64,000 nucleotides of DNA. Source: Camarhynchus parvulus. Lineage: Eukaryota; Chordata; Aves; Passeriformes; Thraupidae. Below, in pieces: positions 38,921-50,137 of the stretch (positions are counted from its first letter, which is position 1; every line of letters begins with the position of its first letter). Where the stretch lies: contig NC_044585.1 in NCBI RefSeq assembly GCF_901933205.1, forward strand, positions 3,968,001 through 4,032,000, written 5' to 3'. The notes under the pieces are model-generated. The model had not been told where the DNA came from. It ran no database searches and was given only the letters and a program-made list of their open reading frames with translations. Both the position numbers and the translations under genes were made by a program.

Positions 38921-41900
38921 CTAACAGATGAAGAATGATATGATTTCACTCTCCCAGCAGTACCACAGGCCTTAGCTCAAGGCCAAAGACATAGCAGAGA
39001 GCACACAGTGACCAGCATTGGCTTCAGTGGGTTCTGGAACCTACTGCAACCTGACTTTAATTGCAGAAGAGAAAATATTACAAATAACCCTAACATCCTT
39101 GCAATCTCCTTATTTCAAACACATGGGTGTTTGAAATCTGCAGCCTGATGTAACACAGCTAGAATGTGTCTTTTATGAGTAAGGAAACTTGGGGAAAAGT
39201 CAGTCATTCTTCAAAAGGGAAGATTTGTAATGGATGCAGTGTATGAATGAGCCATTATGAATTTACATATGTCATATCAGCTTTATGAAGCATCTTTTAA
39301 CCCTTCAATGAAATCGAGTAGGTGTGAATGAAGTGAAATGCTCACAGACCAAAATCCAGCAGTGTTTCTCTTGGAAAACTGCACCCTACTGCACGATTAC
39401 TGCTCTGAGGTTGATAGGCACATAAAATATCTCGGTCCTCCACGCCAAGAAGGATTGTGGAATCTGTCCTTTCTGCCCATTAGATTAGCAGAGAGGATGC
39501 CTAAACCTTTTAGCAGCAAGTCATTGAGGAATTAAAGTTAAAACCTTTCTCTTAATACACTGGAAAAAACAGGTCCAGGCTACAGTACTTGGAACAACGT
39601 CACAGCCCAGATTTCACAGTCAACACAAAGCAACTCCTTCAAAACGGATGGAATGCAAAGCAACACCAAACCCCCACTCCCCATAGCCTGCTTTTGAGCT
39701 CCTAATGTACAGAGTAAGTTACAGCTGCCTAATTAACTTGACTATTGCCCCCTAAAAATACTTTCTATCTTAGCTCTCCTTCTGTGCAAACACCATAATG
39801 TTAATTTAATGGAAAGGTCACATTATACTACAAGGAAGGGAGTGACATTCCATTGTGTCCTTCTCTCCCTGCTCACAATCCTCCCCCTGCTGCTGCTGTG
39901 CATGCAAGGCATTTCCTATAAACATTTCATGAATAATGAGAAACCATCTATCCAGGGAAAGTGCTGCCTTCCACCACTTGCTGTTGTGCATCACTCTGCA
40001 GTCTCAAGGAAACCAAAACACCACCCACTTGATTGTACACAAATGGTTTTTCCTCTGCAAGTCAAACTCAAGATTTAATTATTATGCTTTCCCTGTCACT
40101 CCTGAATGCCTTCATTCACTTTGCCCACACAAGGCAATATTCCAATCCAGGAACAGGTTTCAAAGTTCCTGCATGTGGAGCAAGTTACCCTGAAACCAAT
40201 TTTCTTTATTAGGGGAATGATTCCTCGTCTGCCGTGCAGTGTTTGGGGGAATTAGCAAGGTGTCCTGGCTAAACTTCAGCCTGCTGTCTGCTCACTGAAA
40301 CTCACCTCTCCTTTTCAGCTGGATCCATCATTCTTCATCATTTTCTACCCTGCTCTCTCAGGTAGCTTTGCTCTGCTCTGTTGGCCACAGTTAACCACGG
40401 ATGGCTGTTGTGACCTCTACATTCAGCCTGCAAGGTCCTTTTGGCATCATTTGGGGCAAAACTGATCTATGAATATATGATTCTTTCTAGAAACTATGAC
40501 AACCCAGCCTCTATCCACAAATCTACTCCTGCATTTCTCTATCAGTTCTGATTATTTTTCTTGGAATATAAAAGTCTCCACATTGCTCATGTTCCCCTGC
40601 CCCTAATTAAACAATTAGCATTTCCTGCTAGTGATCACAGAGCAGTTCCTAAGTTCTGTGTATGCAAAAGAGCTCAGCTTTCCCTCCTGAAATATTTTCT
40701 TAACATTTCAGCTATGCACACATTCATTCCAGACATAATTCCACTGAACATGACACTAGAGAAATCCACCAGTGTCTAGTAAGATCAGCATTAACATTCC
40801 TTTGTGCTGAGTGACACAAAGGAACCAGAAGCTCATCCATAAATTACCAAGTGTTAACCTTACTGTCCAGTACAAGCTCTAAACTGAGCCTACCCAGAAA
40901 CAGGAACTTCCATTTATTTCTTATATTGAACTTCTGGTCAAATATGAAAGGGTTTTTTTTTCCCATTCTCACCCAAAAATAGCCATTCCATGCAGTGTTT
41001 ACAGTTACCAAAAGTAATTTTTAGCAGCTGGGGGAGCAGCAGATTCTCCAAATACAGGAAATAGTTTATTGCCTTCATTATCTGAACTACAGAGCATTTC
41101 TATGCTCCATTTCAGAAAAAGAGGCACTAAACCTGTTACAAATCCACTATTTTGAATATTCACTGCTCAGTGTAACCTTTGTAGTGCACTTCCCTGCTGC
41201 CCCAGGCAGGATATTGCAGCTCAATTCCCAAAGCCAGGTGAGCTCTGAGGACAGCTCAGCTTTAATCACAGCAGTTAATGCACCATGACTGGACCAGCAG
41301 CCTGACATTTGGCAAGTTTACTGAAACCTTCATAACAATGCATTATTACATTTGATATGCCTCCCTTAATTCATTATGGAAGCAGCCTTTAGGAACAGAA
41401 ATTGAACTTTTGGAATTGATTAGACTGTTTTGAGCTTTAATAGCACGGATATGGTGTGGTCCTTCCTGGGTAGCTGCTGTTTCACAGATATGTCAAACTA
41501 ATTTGGTGATCATAAACCCTTTATTTTTATAGAACATAACATTTTCACCTCGTTAGGCTCAGGTCAGGAGTACCACCTTGCATTTTATATTCATGTTAGA
41601 CAGTAAAACTAACACTTAACCAAATAAAAAAAGCCCATTCTTAAAATCATAGCTCCATAAGCATGAGCCCCATCTCGAGTCTGATTTTTATCTCCATTTT
41701 TGTTTCACACTCTAAAAGACAAAGCAAAACACTTGCAGGAAAAGCCAGGAGCTCAGGATCACAAAGCTTTTTGCTACAATACCAGTTTTGCCCTTTCCAT
41801 AGGCAATTACCAAAAGATAATTCACTTTTCTAAGTCATTTTGTGTGCAAGCACAAGAAAGTCAATGACTGTCAGTCTCACAAGGCCATGAAGAAAAACAT

Positions 41901-43504
41901 TTCAACAAAACTCTCAGTACATGAGAGCTTAAATGTTATTGTTAACAGTAACAGAACCAACTACTTCAGCATTGAAGGAGTGCTGCTCTTCTAAAACAGT
42001 CAAGAATTTCTAATCCAGGCTGACTACAGTGGCAGAGTAGACCACAGTTCAGAATAAAAGATAAAATTCAGAAATTCTGCACCACCAGCTTCATTATGCC
42101 TGCTAAGTAGTCTCAGATACTTGGCTGTCAGTGCTGTTATTCTCTTGTTAGAATTACTGCAGTATGATGTCATATTTCCCCATTTTGTCCATGCACATGT
42201 GCAAATAAGAATTTTAGTTACTCAGATATTGTGTCACTGACACTTTCCAACTTTTTATTAAGGCTGTTTAAAAATTAAGCCCAAGTTAGAAGAAATATGT
42301 GAATGGTTCAGGTTATCAAAGGAGCTTAATTACTAAAACCAACCTTAGCCAGTGTACAGTCTAACAGCCTAATGTAATATTTGCTGAAAGAATCAGAAAG
42401 CTCTCTGCCATTGAAACTTAAACATATATCCAAGTTTTATGACATATATCTAAAAGTGAGCTCTCCTTCTTGCATGATTTGGTCTCTTCCAGTTCTCTGA
42501 CCACCTCACTTCACAGCTTGTTTCTCTTTCATTCCACTCCTCCTTTTACCAACTCTCACAAACCAAACTGCTGCAGACCACCAGTTCTCTCAGTTAAACA
42601 CACAACCATTTCTTTTATTGCACAACCCCATTCCCCACATCTGCTTGGTCACCACTTCCTCACACACCCTCACACCTCATGCAGTCAGGTTTACTAACAC
42701 TCAGTAACAGAAATACAACAGCACTTCATGGCTACCCTGCAAATGTCTGGTGGGTCAATGCCTCCTTGGATGGGGGAGAAGGAAGTCATGTAGGAGAGGG
42801 AGCCCAGGCCATTAGGCTGCTTATCTAAAAAAAAACAACAAACCCTCCTAGTTCATCTTCTGCAACAAGAAACACATCTTTTGCTATTTTAAAAAAGGAA
42901 AAGTAGTGTAGTGTTACCCTTGCTGATACAGTTAAAGGCAACAGGAGACAGTTAAAAATAACACTTGAGCAACTCATTCTGTTTGCTGGAAACCATATTC
43001 CCCATCAAACATGTCCAGCCAGGGTTGCACTGGCTTGCTGAGAGCTGGAAGTGCACATCAGTTCTCATCATGAGAAGTGGAGCAGAGACATCACCTCAAA
43101 TGGAGATGGGGCGTGAATCCTGCCCTGCCTGTGGTTACCAGCTGGCACACAAGTCACGGATGGAGCTTGTAGGAAAAGCCATTGGTGCAGCACCCACAGC
43201 TCATTCTGCTCACAAACACTGAGCAGAACAGCTGCTTCCCTCTCCCTTCACTCCAGAAAGGAAAAAAAACCAAACAGCTCACAACTTGTTAACACTGAAA
43301 GAAAAAAAAACAAAAAAACAAACCCACAGAAACAAACTCCAAGCAATAAGAAAAACCACAACACCCTTTTGCCCCCTCCCTAAACAAAACCAAACAAAAC
43401 AGAAAAGGAAACTAGAGAAGGTTAGGCAAAGAAAAACTATCTGCAAAATCCAGCTATGGTAATGAGGGACAAGAAATCTCCATGGAAACCTAAGTCAGGC
43501 ATAC
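38921..43504 (-). other. Putative intron; no gene seen
   Basis: AT-rich, with an A/C-rich low-complexity tract near 43.26-43.41 kb (listed separately). A minus-strand segment at about 40.3 kb has a strong donor (GGAGAG-GTGAGT) but is closed in all frames. No repeat family recognised. Confidence 0.25.
43259..43410. repeat. A/C-rich low-complexity tract
   Basis: Runs of A broken by single C or CC (AAAAAAAAACAAAAAAACAA, AAACAAAACCAAACAAAAC), interrupted by a short C-rich piece. Probably degenerate simple repeat; on the minus strand it reads as T/G-rich. Confidence 0.7.
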
Positions 43505-43615
43505 CTGTGTCCCCTCTGCAGGCAGAGCTCTCGGAGGGAGGCATCACACACCGTGACAAAGTCTTCCTCACATTCCAGGTCCCTCAGAGGCACCAACACA
43601 TGCACCCTTTCACTG
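43505..43615 (-). CDS. Internal coding exon (111 nt) of unidentified minus-strand gene
   Basis: It has a good acceptor (CACTGCTTGCACAG) and a good donor (GGACACAG-GTATGCC). The 36 open codons read SERVHVLVPLRDLECEEDFV and then TVCDASLRELCLQRGH. G fills the first position of about 42 percent of codons, and it keeps CpGs that are rare around it; both are typical of coding DNA. The peptide looks like alternating strand and acidic helix. It takes one base and leaves two, joining cleanly to 38920, but does not match the single base left by 44713, so a small exon is probably missing between 43.6 and 44.7 kb. Confidence 0.55.
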
Positions 43616-44712
43616 CTGTGCAAGCAGTGAGAGTCTTTCCTTCACTGACACCCCCAACTCTGAATTATAACCACACACGGTGCCAGTGCGCTCACAGCTG
43701 CTTTTTTATTTATTTTTTTTTACGTACTCCAAACTCACCATCACTAACAGGTTTAGGCAACAGCTAGGTGAGAAACTGCAGACAATTGACAAAGGGCAGT
43801 TTTCCAAATACTGACTTTTCTTGCACTCAGGAAATTTATTTTGTTCATGCTCTGCAAGATTGTGCAAGCCATGACACAATCGTGGGCTAAAAACAAACCT
43901 GTTTTGCAGATGCTTTTAGCTTTCACACTGGTCCATGTGGAGGGCACATGCAGCAGTCAGAGTTTCAAAGAAATAAAAAACAACCCACACAATTATCCTC
44001 AAGTTTTCTTTCTTCATTCCCAGTTCTTCATCAGAAATGCACAAGGACAAACAAGATAAACTTGGATGGCTGGGGAAGCAGAAAGCATGAGTCTCACTGC
44101 TACAATCTCTTCTGTACACTCCCTGTTTTGTCTTGTTCCCTTCATTGTGTCCAAAAGACCAGCCCATATTAACACTGGAATTCTTGAGCTGACAGGTTGT
44201 CACATGAGGAGCCTGGCAAAATAGCACAGCAGGGAAAAAACCCAAACCAAACAGCCTTCAATCAAATATAAATTAACCCTTGGAAGCAAAGCACATCTCA
44301 AAATTGTCACTTCCATGCTGCAAATATGCATTTTTTTAATTCTTGAAAAGATACTCAAGTGTCACCAGTGAAGACTTTGAGACTGGCTCTAGCAAGCAGT
44401 GGAAAGATGTGGAATCTGTGCCCAGTTTCACCTGTCAGAAAGCTACCAAAATACCCCAAAGAACTGCTTGAACCGGAACATCTCATCATAATTCTATCTA
44501 CCTCATATAGCTACCACAGAAAAATACTCTAGAAAGTATTTTGTGCCTTTTAACTTCCAAGGATAGTTGAGTAGTTTATAGAAAGAAATACTGGCTTATC
44601 CTTTATCAGAAGCATTTTGTTGAAATTTCATGTTCTTTAAATTGGAAGTTTCAGGGTATGTCTGAAGCTGGGGTGGTTTTTATTTGTTTTTTAAAATTAC
44701 TTAGGCACTTAC

Positions 44713-44867
44713 CAGATACAGGGAGGACACCTGTGCTGATCAGTGACCACGTACTGGTTCTCAATTCAGAAAGGATCAGGAATGTCACCACACCAGTATA
44801 GTCTGGCCAGACCAGTTTCTCCATTTTGGAGAACATAGGAAGCCCATCCACCACCAATGTTTTCCTG
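44713..44867 (-). CDS. Internal coding exon (155 nt) of unidentified minus-strand gene
   Basis: Donor TATCTG-GTAAGTGCC is strong, and the acceptor follows a pyrimidine-rich tract (TTCTTATTGCTCTGGGAGCAG). The 51 open codons read RKTLVVDGLPMFSKMEKLVW, PDYTGVVTFLILSELRTS and TWSLISTGVLPVS. First-position G is 14 of 51 codons. One base in completes the two left by the large exon at 45157-45723 (giving Gly), and one base is left. Not recognised. Confidence 0.55.
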
Positions 44868-45156
44868 CTGCTCCCAGAGCAATAAGAAATGATGACTAAC
44901 CTTCACATAAAAGAGAGATGGCAGGGAGAAAAAAAAGGTCTTTGCATTAAAAGTTCTGCCTTGAAATACATGTTTTTAGTCTTCTAGAAAGCAAGGTTTT
45001 AAATTGGAAACACTGACAGATCTCTAACTGCAGCAATAACAAATAACATCAGTGTAATTTCTCTTGAAAGAAATTGCTCTGCTTTCTCATCCAGTTTCCA
45101 GCTTAAAACCTTTCATTGCTGAGGCTGTTGTCAATCTTATCTAGTGACCCATTTAC

Positions 45157-45723
45157 CCAAAGCACAGAATTACAGAACACAATATTATGACAAGTACACA
45201 GCTGGCTTTGACATTAATAACACTCAAGATTTTGTGGACTCGGATTGCTTTTAGTGCTTGGTCAGAAAGGCCACCTTCCTTCCAATGCAAAAAGTCAACA
45301 ATCCACCTCAGAGGTTTTGCAAATGAATTTGTCATGGCAATTAAGGGGAAGAATTTATCTAGCCATGATAAAAGGTGACTGACAACACCGTGCACCGCTA
45401 CATTACAGAATAAGAGAGAGACCTTTAACACATTGTTCTGAACACTTAGGAAATCAAAAATACAGTCTGGAGAGCTACATTCTGTGACTTTCAATGAATC
45501 AGGGATGTCTGCAACGCACACCCGACCTCTGAGGTAGAGGGGAGCAAACCTCAGCCTGAGCCAAGTCACTTCCCGTGATCTGCAGCCGGGGTCGAAGGGC
45601 TCTGTCTCACGTGGACTGACACCAGCTGATTTTAACTCAACACAGAACCAGACAGCCCTGCAGAAATCCCCTCCCCAACAAGGTTTGGAGAATACAAGTA
45701 CCCAAAATCCTCTTGGAAGATGC
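45157..45723 (-). CDS. Large internal coding exon (567 nt) of unidentified minus-strand gene
   Basis: A continuous open frame of 188 codons, the best coding evidence in the AT-rich part. In the 3' two thirds G makes up about 30, 18 and 15 percent of codon positions 1, 2 and 3, a classic coding pattern, and CpGs are locally retained. The peptide runs HLPRGFWVLVFSKPCWGGDF, a Pro/Arg-rich middle (SPRETEPFDPGCRSREVTW), RLRFAPLYLRGRVCVADIPD, then hydrophobic helices (LLFCNVAVHGVVSHLLSWLD) and a hydrophobic end (CVLVIILCSVILCF). The acceptor is AACCAGAATACCCCAG; stronger ones inside (CCCCTCTACCTCAG at 45528, CCCCGGCTGCAG near 45590) keep the same frame. Donor TTTGG-GTAAATGG. Two bases out match the next exon at 44867. 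The family is unknown to me. Confidence 0.58.
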
Positions 45724-47610
45724 CTGGGGTATTCTGGTTAAAACCATGGTCTGTCCCACTCCCCAGGATTCTCCTGGAGAACAGAGTGGCAGGGAGCAGA
45801 TGGAGAAGAGCCACCACATGGGCAATCTAAAGCCACAAGGGTCACAAAATCCACATCACAGTGAAAAATGGCCACTCCATTCTGCCTGGATACAGCTGCA
45901 CAGGGTGGCCAAAAGAGGTCTCCTTGTTGTGGGGTTGGAGGATTGTTATTTTTTGTGGGTTTTGGGGAAGGTTTTTTTGTTTGGTTGGTTTTACAAACAC
46001 AGCTGCTACACACCCTGAGCTTCCCCTGTCCTTCACTGGTACTGCCAGTGGGTTGGACAGGGTTTATTTTGTTCCAGTGTGTTGCAGTGGAATGCAATTC
46101 CTCCACTGTGCTGGCCCAGCTTAGTGTTTTCCTTGCAAGAGCCACCACATTCCCAAGAGGCTACAAAACAACAGCTTCCAGTGAGAATATTCAAATATCA
46201 GCTCTATGTTTCCTGACACCACATTTACTTAAGAAAGATACAAAAAGCATCCATGAACATACAGCTTGTCTGAACATATTTGTTGCCATCAAGTAGATTA
46301 AAAAAATGTCCTAAACATGCAATTATTCCATATAGTGCCCTATGGCCATATTATATTGTGAAACCATCCACAGTCCCTCAAGTGGTTTTAGCTCTTAAAA
46401 TCTATTTTTTAAATAATACCAGTTTAGAAAGCAGCATTTGCCAGCAGATATTAACATACTCAAGCCCTGTTGAATTCACATTTTATCATCATCTTGTTGT
46501 TTACAAATTTTCCTGTCATTCATCATTGCAAATCATCAGCCGCACTTGTGGCTGAAGAAAACACTAACTCAGAAGGCAGAGATGAGTGCAAATGCATTAA
46601 TCAGAGATCATGATTTTTCTACCAGGAATGTTATACTCTCAGACACCTATAATTAGACATATCCAGTACCTATAATCTTCTCAGATATTCAAAATATAAT
46701 GGGGACTGCTCAGTGTGGGTAGGAATGGAGTGAATTAACAACATAAAGCAAAAATACAGGTGAAGCAAAGTATTTTTAGACTTGGGCTATAAAAACACAT
46801 TTCTGTACTAGAATTTAAAAAAAAATCCTACAAACAAATATTTCTGCAGAGAACACTGAAATCCCTGGGCCTTCCCCAGACTGAGGGAATGGAAGGAAGC
46901 AGAGGACAGGTCAAATTCCTTTTTTTCCTCTTTTTCTTTTTTTTCCTCCAACTCAATAACCTTTTAGCAAAAGGGAAAAGAATCATCAGTCTCAGATTTC
47001 CAGCACTCTGAAGTGCTTTCAGCCATGCTCTGCACAAAAAGGAACAGCAGGCAAGACCATTCATCTCTGATTGCTTCACAAAGCTCAAGCATAAGCCACA
47101 ACTACACATTTAGTAATCTACATCGTTTATTTTCTGTTTTAATTGTGTACTTTTAATTTGGTCAAGTTAAACAGCCAAGTTCCAACTGGGTTTCAGAGCA
47201 CCCTTAAGGATCAAACCCTGACATCATTTTTCAATACAAAACCAACAATTATTACCTTGAATTAACCAGTATTTTCAGGATTGCCAGAATTTAAAAAGGC
47301 ATATTTGCAGTTAAAAATTCTTGAAATCAACTTCTAATATTCAGCATAAAAGATGTTTTAGAATTTAAGGGGCAAGAACACTGGCAACACTTGCTGGATG
47401 AGCACTGGCAGGCAGATGCTGCTTCAGGTGGAATATAAAAATGAAGTGAATGCAGACATTGTCTGGAGCTGGGCCTGATGGCACAGGGGGGCTGCAGAGA
47501 CTCCATTCTGCTTTTCCATGGAAAATTTCTCAGTACAAACCAGCCCAGGCACCTTAGAGTGATGCCTCAGGTTTTAGCTTTTCTATTTTTCAGATTCTGT
47601 GCTGCTTTAG
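45724..47610 (-). other. Putative intron; no placed exon
   Basis: AT-rich with T/G-rich low complexity near 45.95 kb. On the minus strand a superb acceptor (TGTTCCTTTTTGTGCAG, near 47035) is followed by an open stretch but no good donor. Phase arithmetic suggests that an exon entering in phase 0 and leaving two bases is missing between 45.7 and 48.8 kb. Confidence 0.2.
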
Positions 47611-48015
47611 TGTGTGGGTCTGAGCGTCATATCAGGGCATGGTGAGCTCTGTGCACAGAGCAGGGAGACAAAACAATTCCTGCTCCAGCTGGGGACCAAG
47701 GACAAATGATCCAAACCTCAGGCCCAAGAGCACAAACAATGGCAGAATGAAGAGAGAAAAACAAGAAGGATTGGACTTCATAACCTAAAGCTGTAAGTGG
47801 ACAATGAACTCCAAGATGCAAATGGACCAGAACTGATAAAAGTGACAGACCCCATGACTGCTCGTGCATTTTGTGACCATTTTGGTTCACCTTGGGTTCA
47901 CCTGGCTGGGCTCTTGTGCTGCCCAAGGTGGATCCATTGAGGCCTTTAATAAATCCCTACTTTATTCTTTAACTCTGTCCAGCCTCTGTTCTAGGGCAGC
48001 CTTCTCAAGGCATCA
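47611..48015 (+). mobile_element. Solo LTR of an endogenous retrovirus (songbird-like)
   Basis: About 400 bp with LTR layout on the plus strand: a start near TGTGTGGGTCTGAG, a purine-rich body, a TATA-like GATAAAAG at about 47834, a polyadenylation signal AATAAA at 47948, and an end CTCAAGGCATCA. The part after AATAAA (TACTTTATTCTTTAACTCTG, CCAGCCTCTGTTCTAG) resembles the R/U5 end I associate with songbird ERV LTRs. No internal retroviral genes flank it, so it is a solo LTR left by recombination. I could not find a clean target-site duplication, so both edges are approximate. It is antisense to the putative host gene. Confidence 0.75.
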
Positions 48016-48827
48016 GGAGAACCTCAGCTCTCCCTGCATGAGCCAACAGCTCTGAGGAAAAGAGAACAAGCAGGAGAACACTGCAGGGCAGTGACAGAGA
48101 TCAGTGACACTGCTCTTGTCCCTGTGGTTTGGGAGTCAAGCTTGGAAGTGACTTGAGACAGTGCAAGACTCACAAAGTCAGTGACTATTGCAGTACTGAG
48201 GAGATCAGGAGATAATCAGTTTGTTGTTTGTGTGAGTTTTATCAGAGAGAGTCCTGGCTCGCCCCCAACACCCAAAGTGAAGTTGAAATTAAAGAAAAAG
48301 TGAAATTAAATGTAAAACAGTTAATGCACCATCTCTGAACCCATCCCTACTTATCTAAGCTGTACTGCAAAAATTCCACTTTTTATACCATTCTTCTGCT
48401 CACCCTTTGAGCTGTTTACCCATCCCTCACCTACCAGCATTTATCATTCCTGTTTCTCAATCCATTCCTTACCCTCAAACCCTCACTACAATTCTTTTCC
48501 TTCCATTTTCAAGACTTGCTACCTTTCCTGAATATTTTCCCTTAAGTGCATCCTCATCTCACATTTTCCCTTTCACTCAGCCTGCTACTGTCCCTGCTGC
48601 ATTTTAAGTGCTCTCATTAAGAGCTTCAGAGATCAGTTTCAAAAAGCCCCAATGTACCCATCAAAACAGTCCTGCTTTACTTACAAACACTGTACCACCA
48701 TCAAATATTGTAGTCTAGGATAAATTTCCACAGGAAGGCATGGAAGGATGTTCCAAGCATTTATTTAAACAGAAAGAATGATTTATTTTCCCTGGAAACA
48801 AGAGCTTACTTCAAAGAAAAGTCTCAC
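48016..48827 (-). other. Putative intron; no gene seen
   Basis: Moderately AT-rich, pyrimidine-rich on the plus strand around 48.40-48.60 kb. No exon, repeat or RNA gene recognised. Confidence 0.25.
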
Positions 48828-48941
48828 CTGCTTTAAAAGGGAACCAGGAAAACTTGGATCTTTGTGGAGAATCTCTCCCAGCTCCTGGTAAGGCTTCTCA
48901 AGTGGCTGAAGCACCTCATGAAAATGAATTATTTTTCCCTC
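48828..48941 (-). CDS. Internal coding exon (114 nt) of unidentified minus-strand gene
   Basis: Strong donor (AAAGCAG-GTGAGAC). The open frame of 38 codons starts directly after the only upstream in-frame stop, which overlaps the acceptor ATGATCATTAG. It reads EGKIIHFHEVLQPLEKPYQE and then LGEILHKDPSFPGSLLKQ, an amphipathic helix-like sequence with a natural protein character. Phase 0 in and out. It does not directly match the entry phase of the exon at 45723, so one exon between them is probably unseen. Not recognised. Confidence 0.52.
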
Positions 48942-49154
48942 CTAATGATCATTTTCCCAGAACTTGCTGCCTTGGAAGTTTGCTGCTCCAGGCCAAGACC
49001 TTTCCTTCCTCCTGAGCAGAGCCAAGCAAACCCTAAATGGGCACAAAATCCCAAGGATTCAGCACTTCAGTGGCTGCTGGCACCGTTATTCTGCTGTTCC
49101 CAGGTGAATCTGGGACCACAGGTGCCTCGAGTTTGCTGTTCCCACCTGCATTTG

Positions 49155-49299
49155 CTATCTCAGGTCCCTTGAGTCTACAGTTTTTAAATGCATCTGGTAC
49201 TGGCATTGTTCCAGAACAGGAGCCTTGGTGTTTTTAATTCCCGAAGTTATTAAAGCCAGTTGTTCCTCCGTTATGAAAACACACACAGCTGCCCAAACT
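49155..49299 (-). CDS. Weak candidate exon, minus strand
   Basis: After a good acceptor (AAAACTCTTGCTTCAG) there are 47 open codons, with VWAAVCVFITEEQLALITSG, then a stop at the left edge. First-position G is about a third of codons. The only donor (TGCCA-GTACCA) is poor, and the phases do not fit the exon at 48941. It may be an alternative or terminal exon, or chance. Confidence 0.2.
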
Positions 49300-50076
49300 C
49301 TGAAGCAAGAGTTTTTAATTTTCTGAAGGGTAGCCCAGCAGAAGGATCTGCAGCTAATTAACACTACAGGAGGTCTCATTCCCCTCAGCAGCCCCTCAAA
49401 AATAGAAACAAATCCTGAGGGGCCAGGACACCTTACACCTAACCAGCCTCCTGGGGACCACCCAGAACTCCTCCTTTGTATTTATGTGTCAAGTAAAACA
49501 TATTTATATCAATTTCTAGCTGCAGCACCACCTCCCCTGCCTGCAGCCCTCATGCCAAGGGCTTCCCATCACCCAAATTCCAGGGACTGGGATGAAGTTT
49601 CCTCATCCCCTCCTGGGGCCAAGGGGGCCATGCACAAGCACAAGTGGCCACAGACTTGTCAAGGGTTGATAATTATATATTTTCAAGGCTAATCAACAGA
49701 TGAGAGCTAATAACCAAGCTCATGCATTAGAAAAGAAGAACCAAATTACCAGTTGGTGGAATTGCCTTGTTAAATTTAGGGCTTGACACGTTTCAGTGAT
49801 CTCAGGTTTAGGGGGAGGTCAGCAAAGCTTGGGGAAAATGGATGCCCACTGATAGTGGACACAGAGAATGCAAAATTCATGGGTCATCTGGCAGAACTCA
49901 CAAGATAAGGAATAAACCAATAAACCCAACTCAGCAACTCTGCTGGAATCAGCTCTGGCATCCCCTGTGCCCCACAGGGCGGAGCTGCAAGGGGGTTCCT
50001 CCTGCCAAACCCACACAGGGGACACCTGCTGGTTTCTCCAAGCATGAAGGTCACCTCTGGAGAAGGATTTTCTCAC

Positions 50077-50137
50077 CTTGCCTTCTGCTGAGGGCCAAGC
50101 TGGGGTGTCCCCTGCCTCAAGCTGAGGCACACCAGAG
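50077..50137 (-). CDS. Weak candidate exon (61 nt), minus strand
   Basis: Acceptor TGTCCTTTGGCCACAG and strong donor GGCAAG-GTGAGAA. The open frame reads SGVPQLEAGDTPAWPSAEGK; G is first in half of its codons. It ends in phase 0, as needed by the exon starting at 48941. Shortness and the rising GC content limit confidence. Confidence 0.25.
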
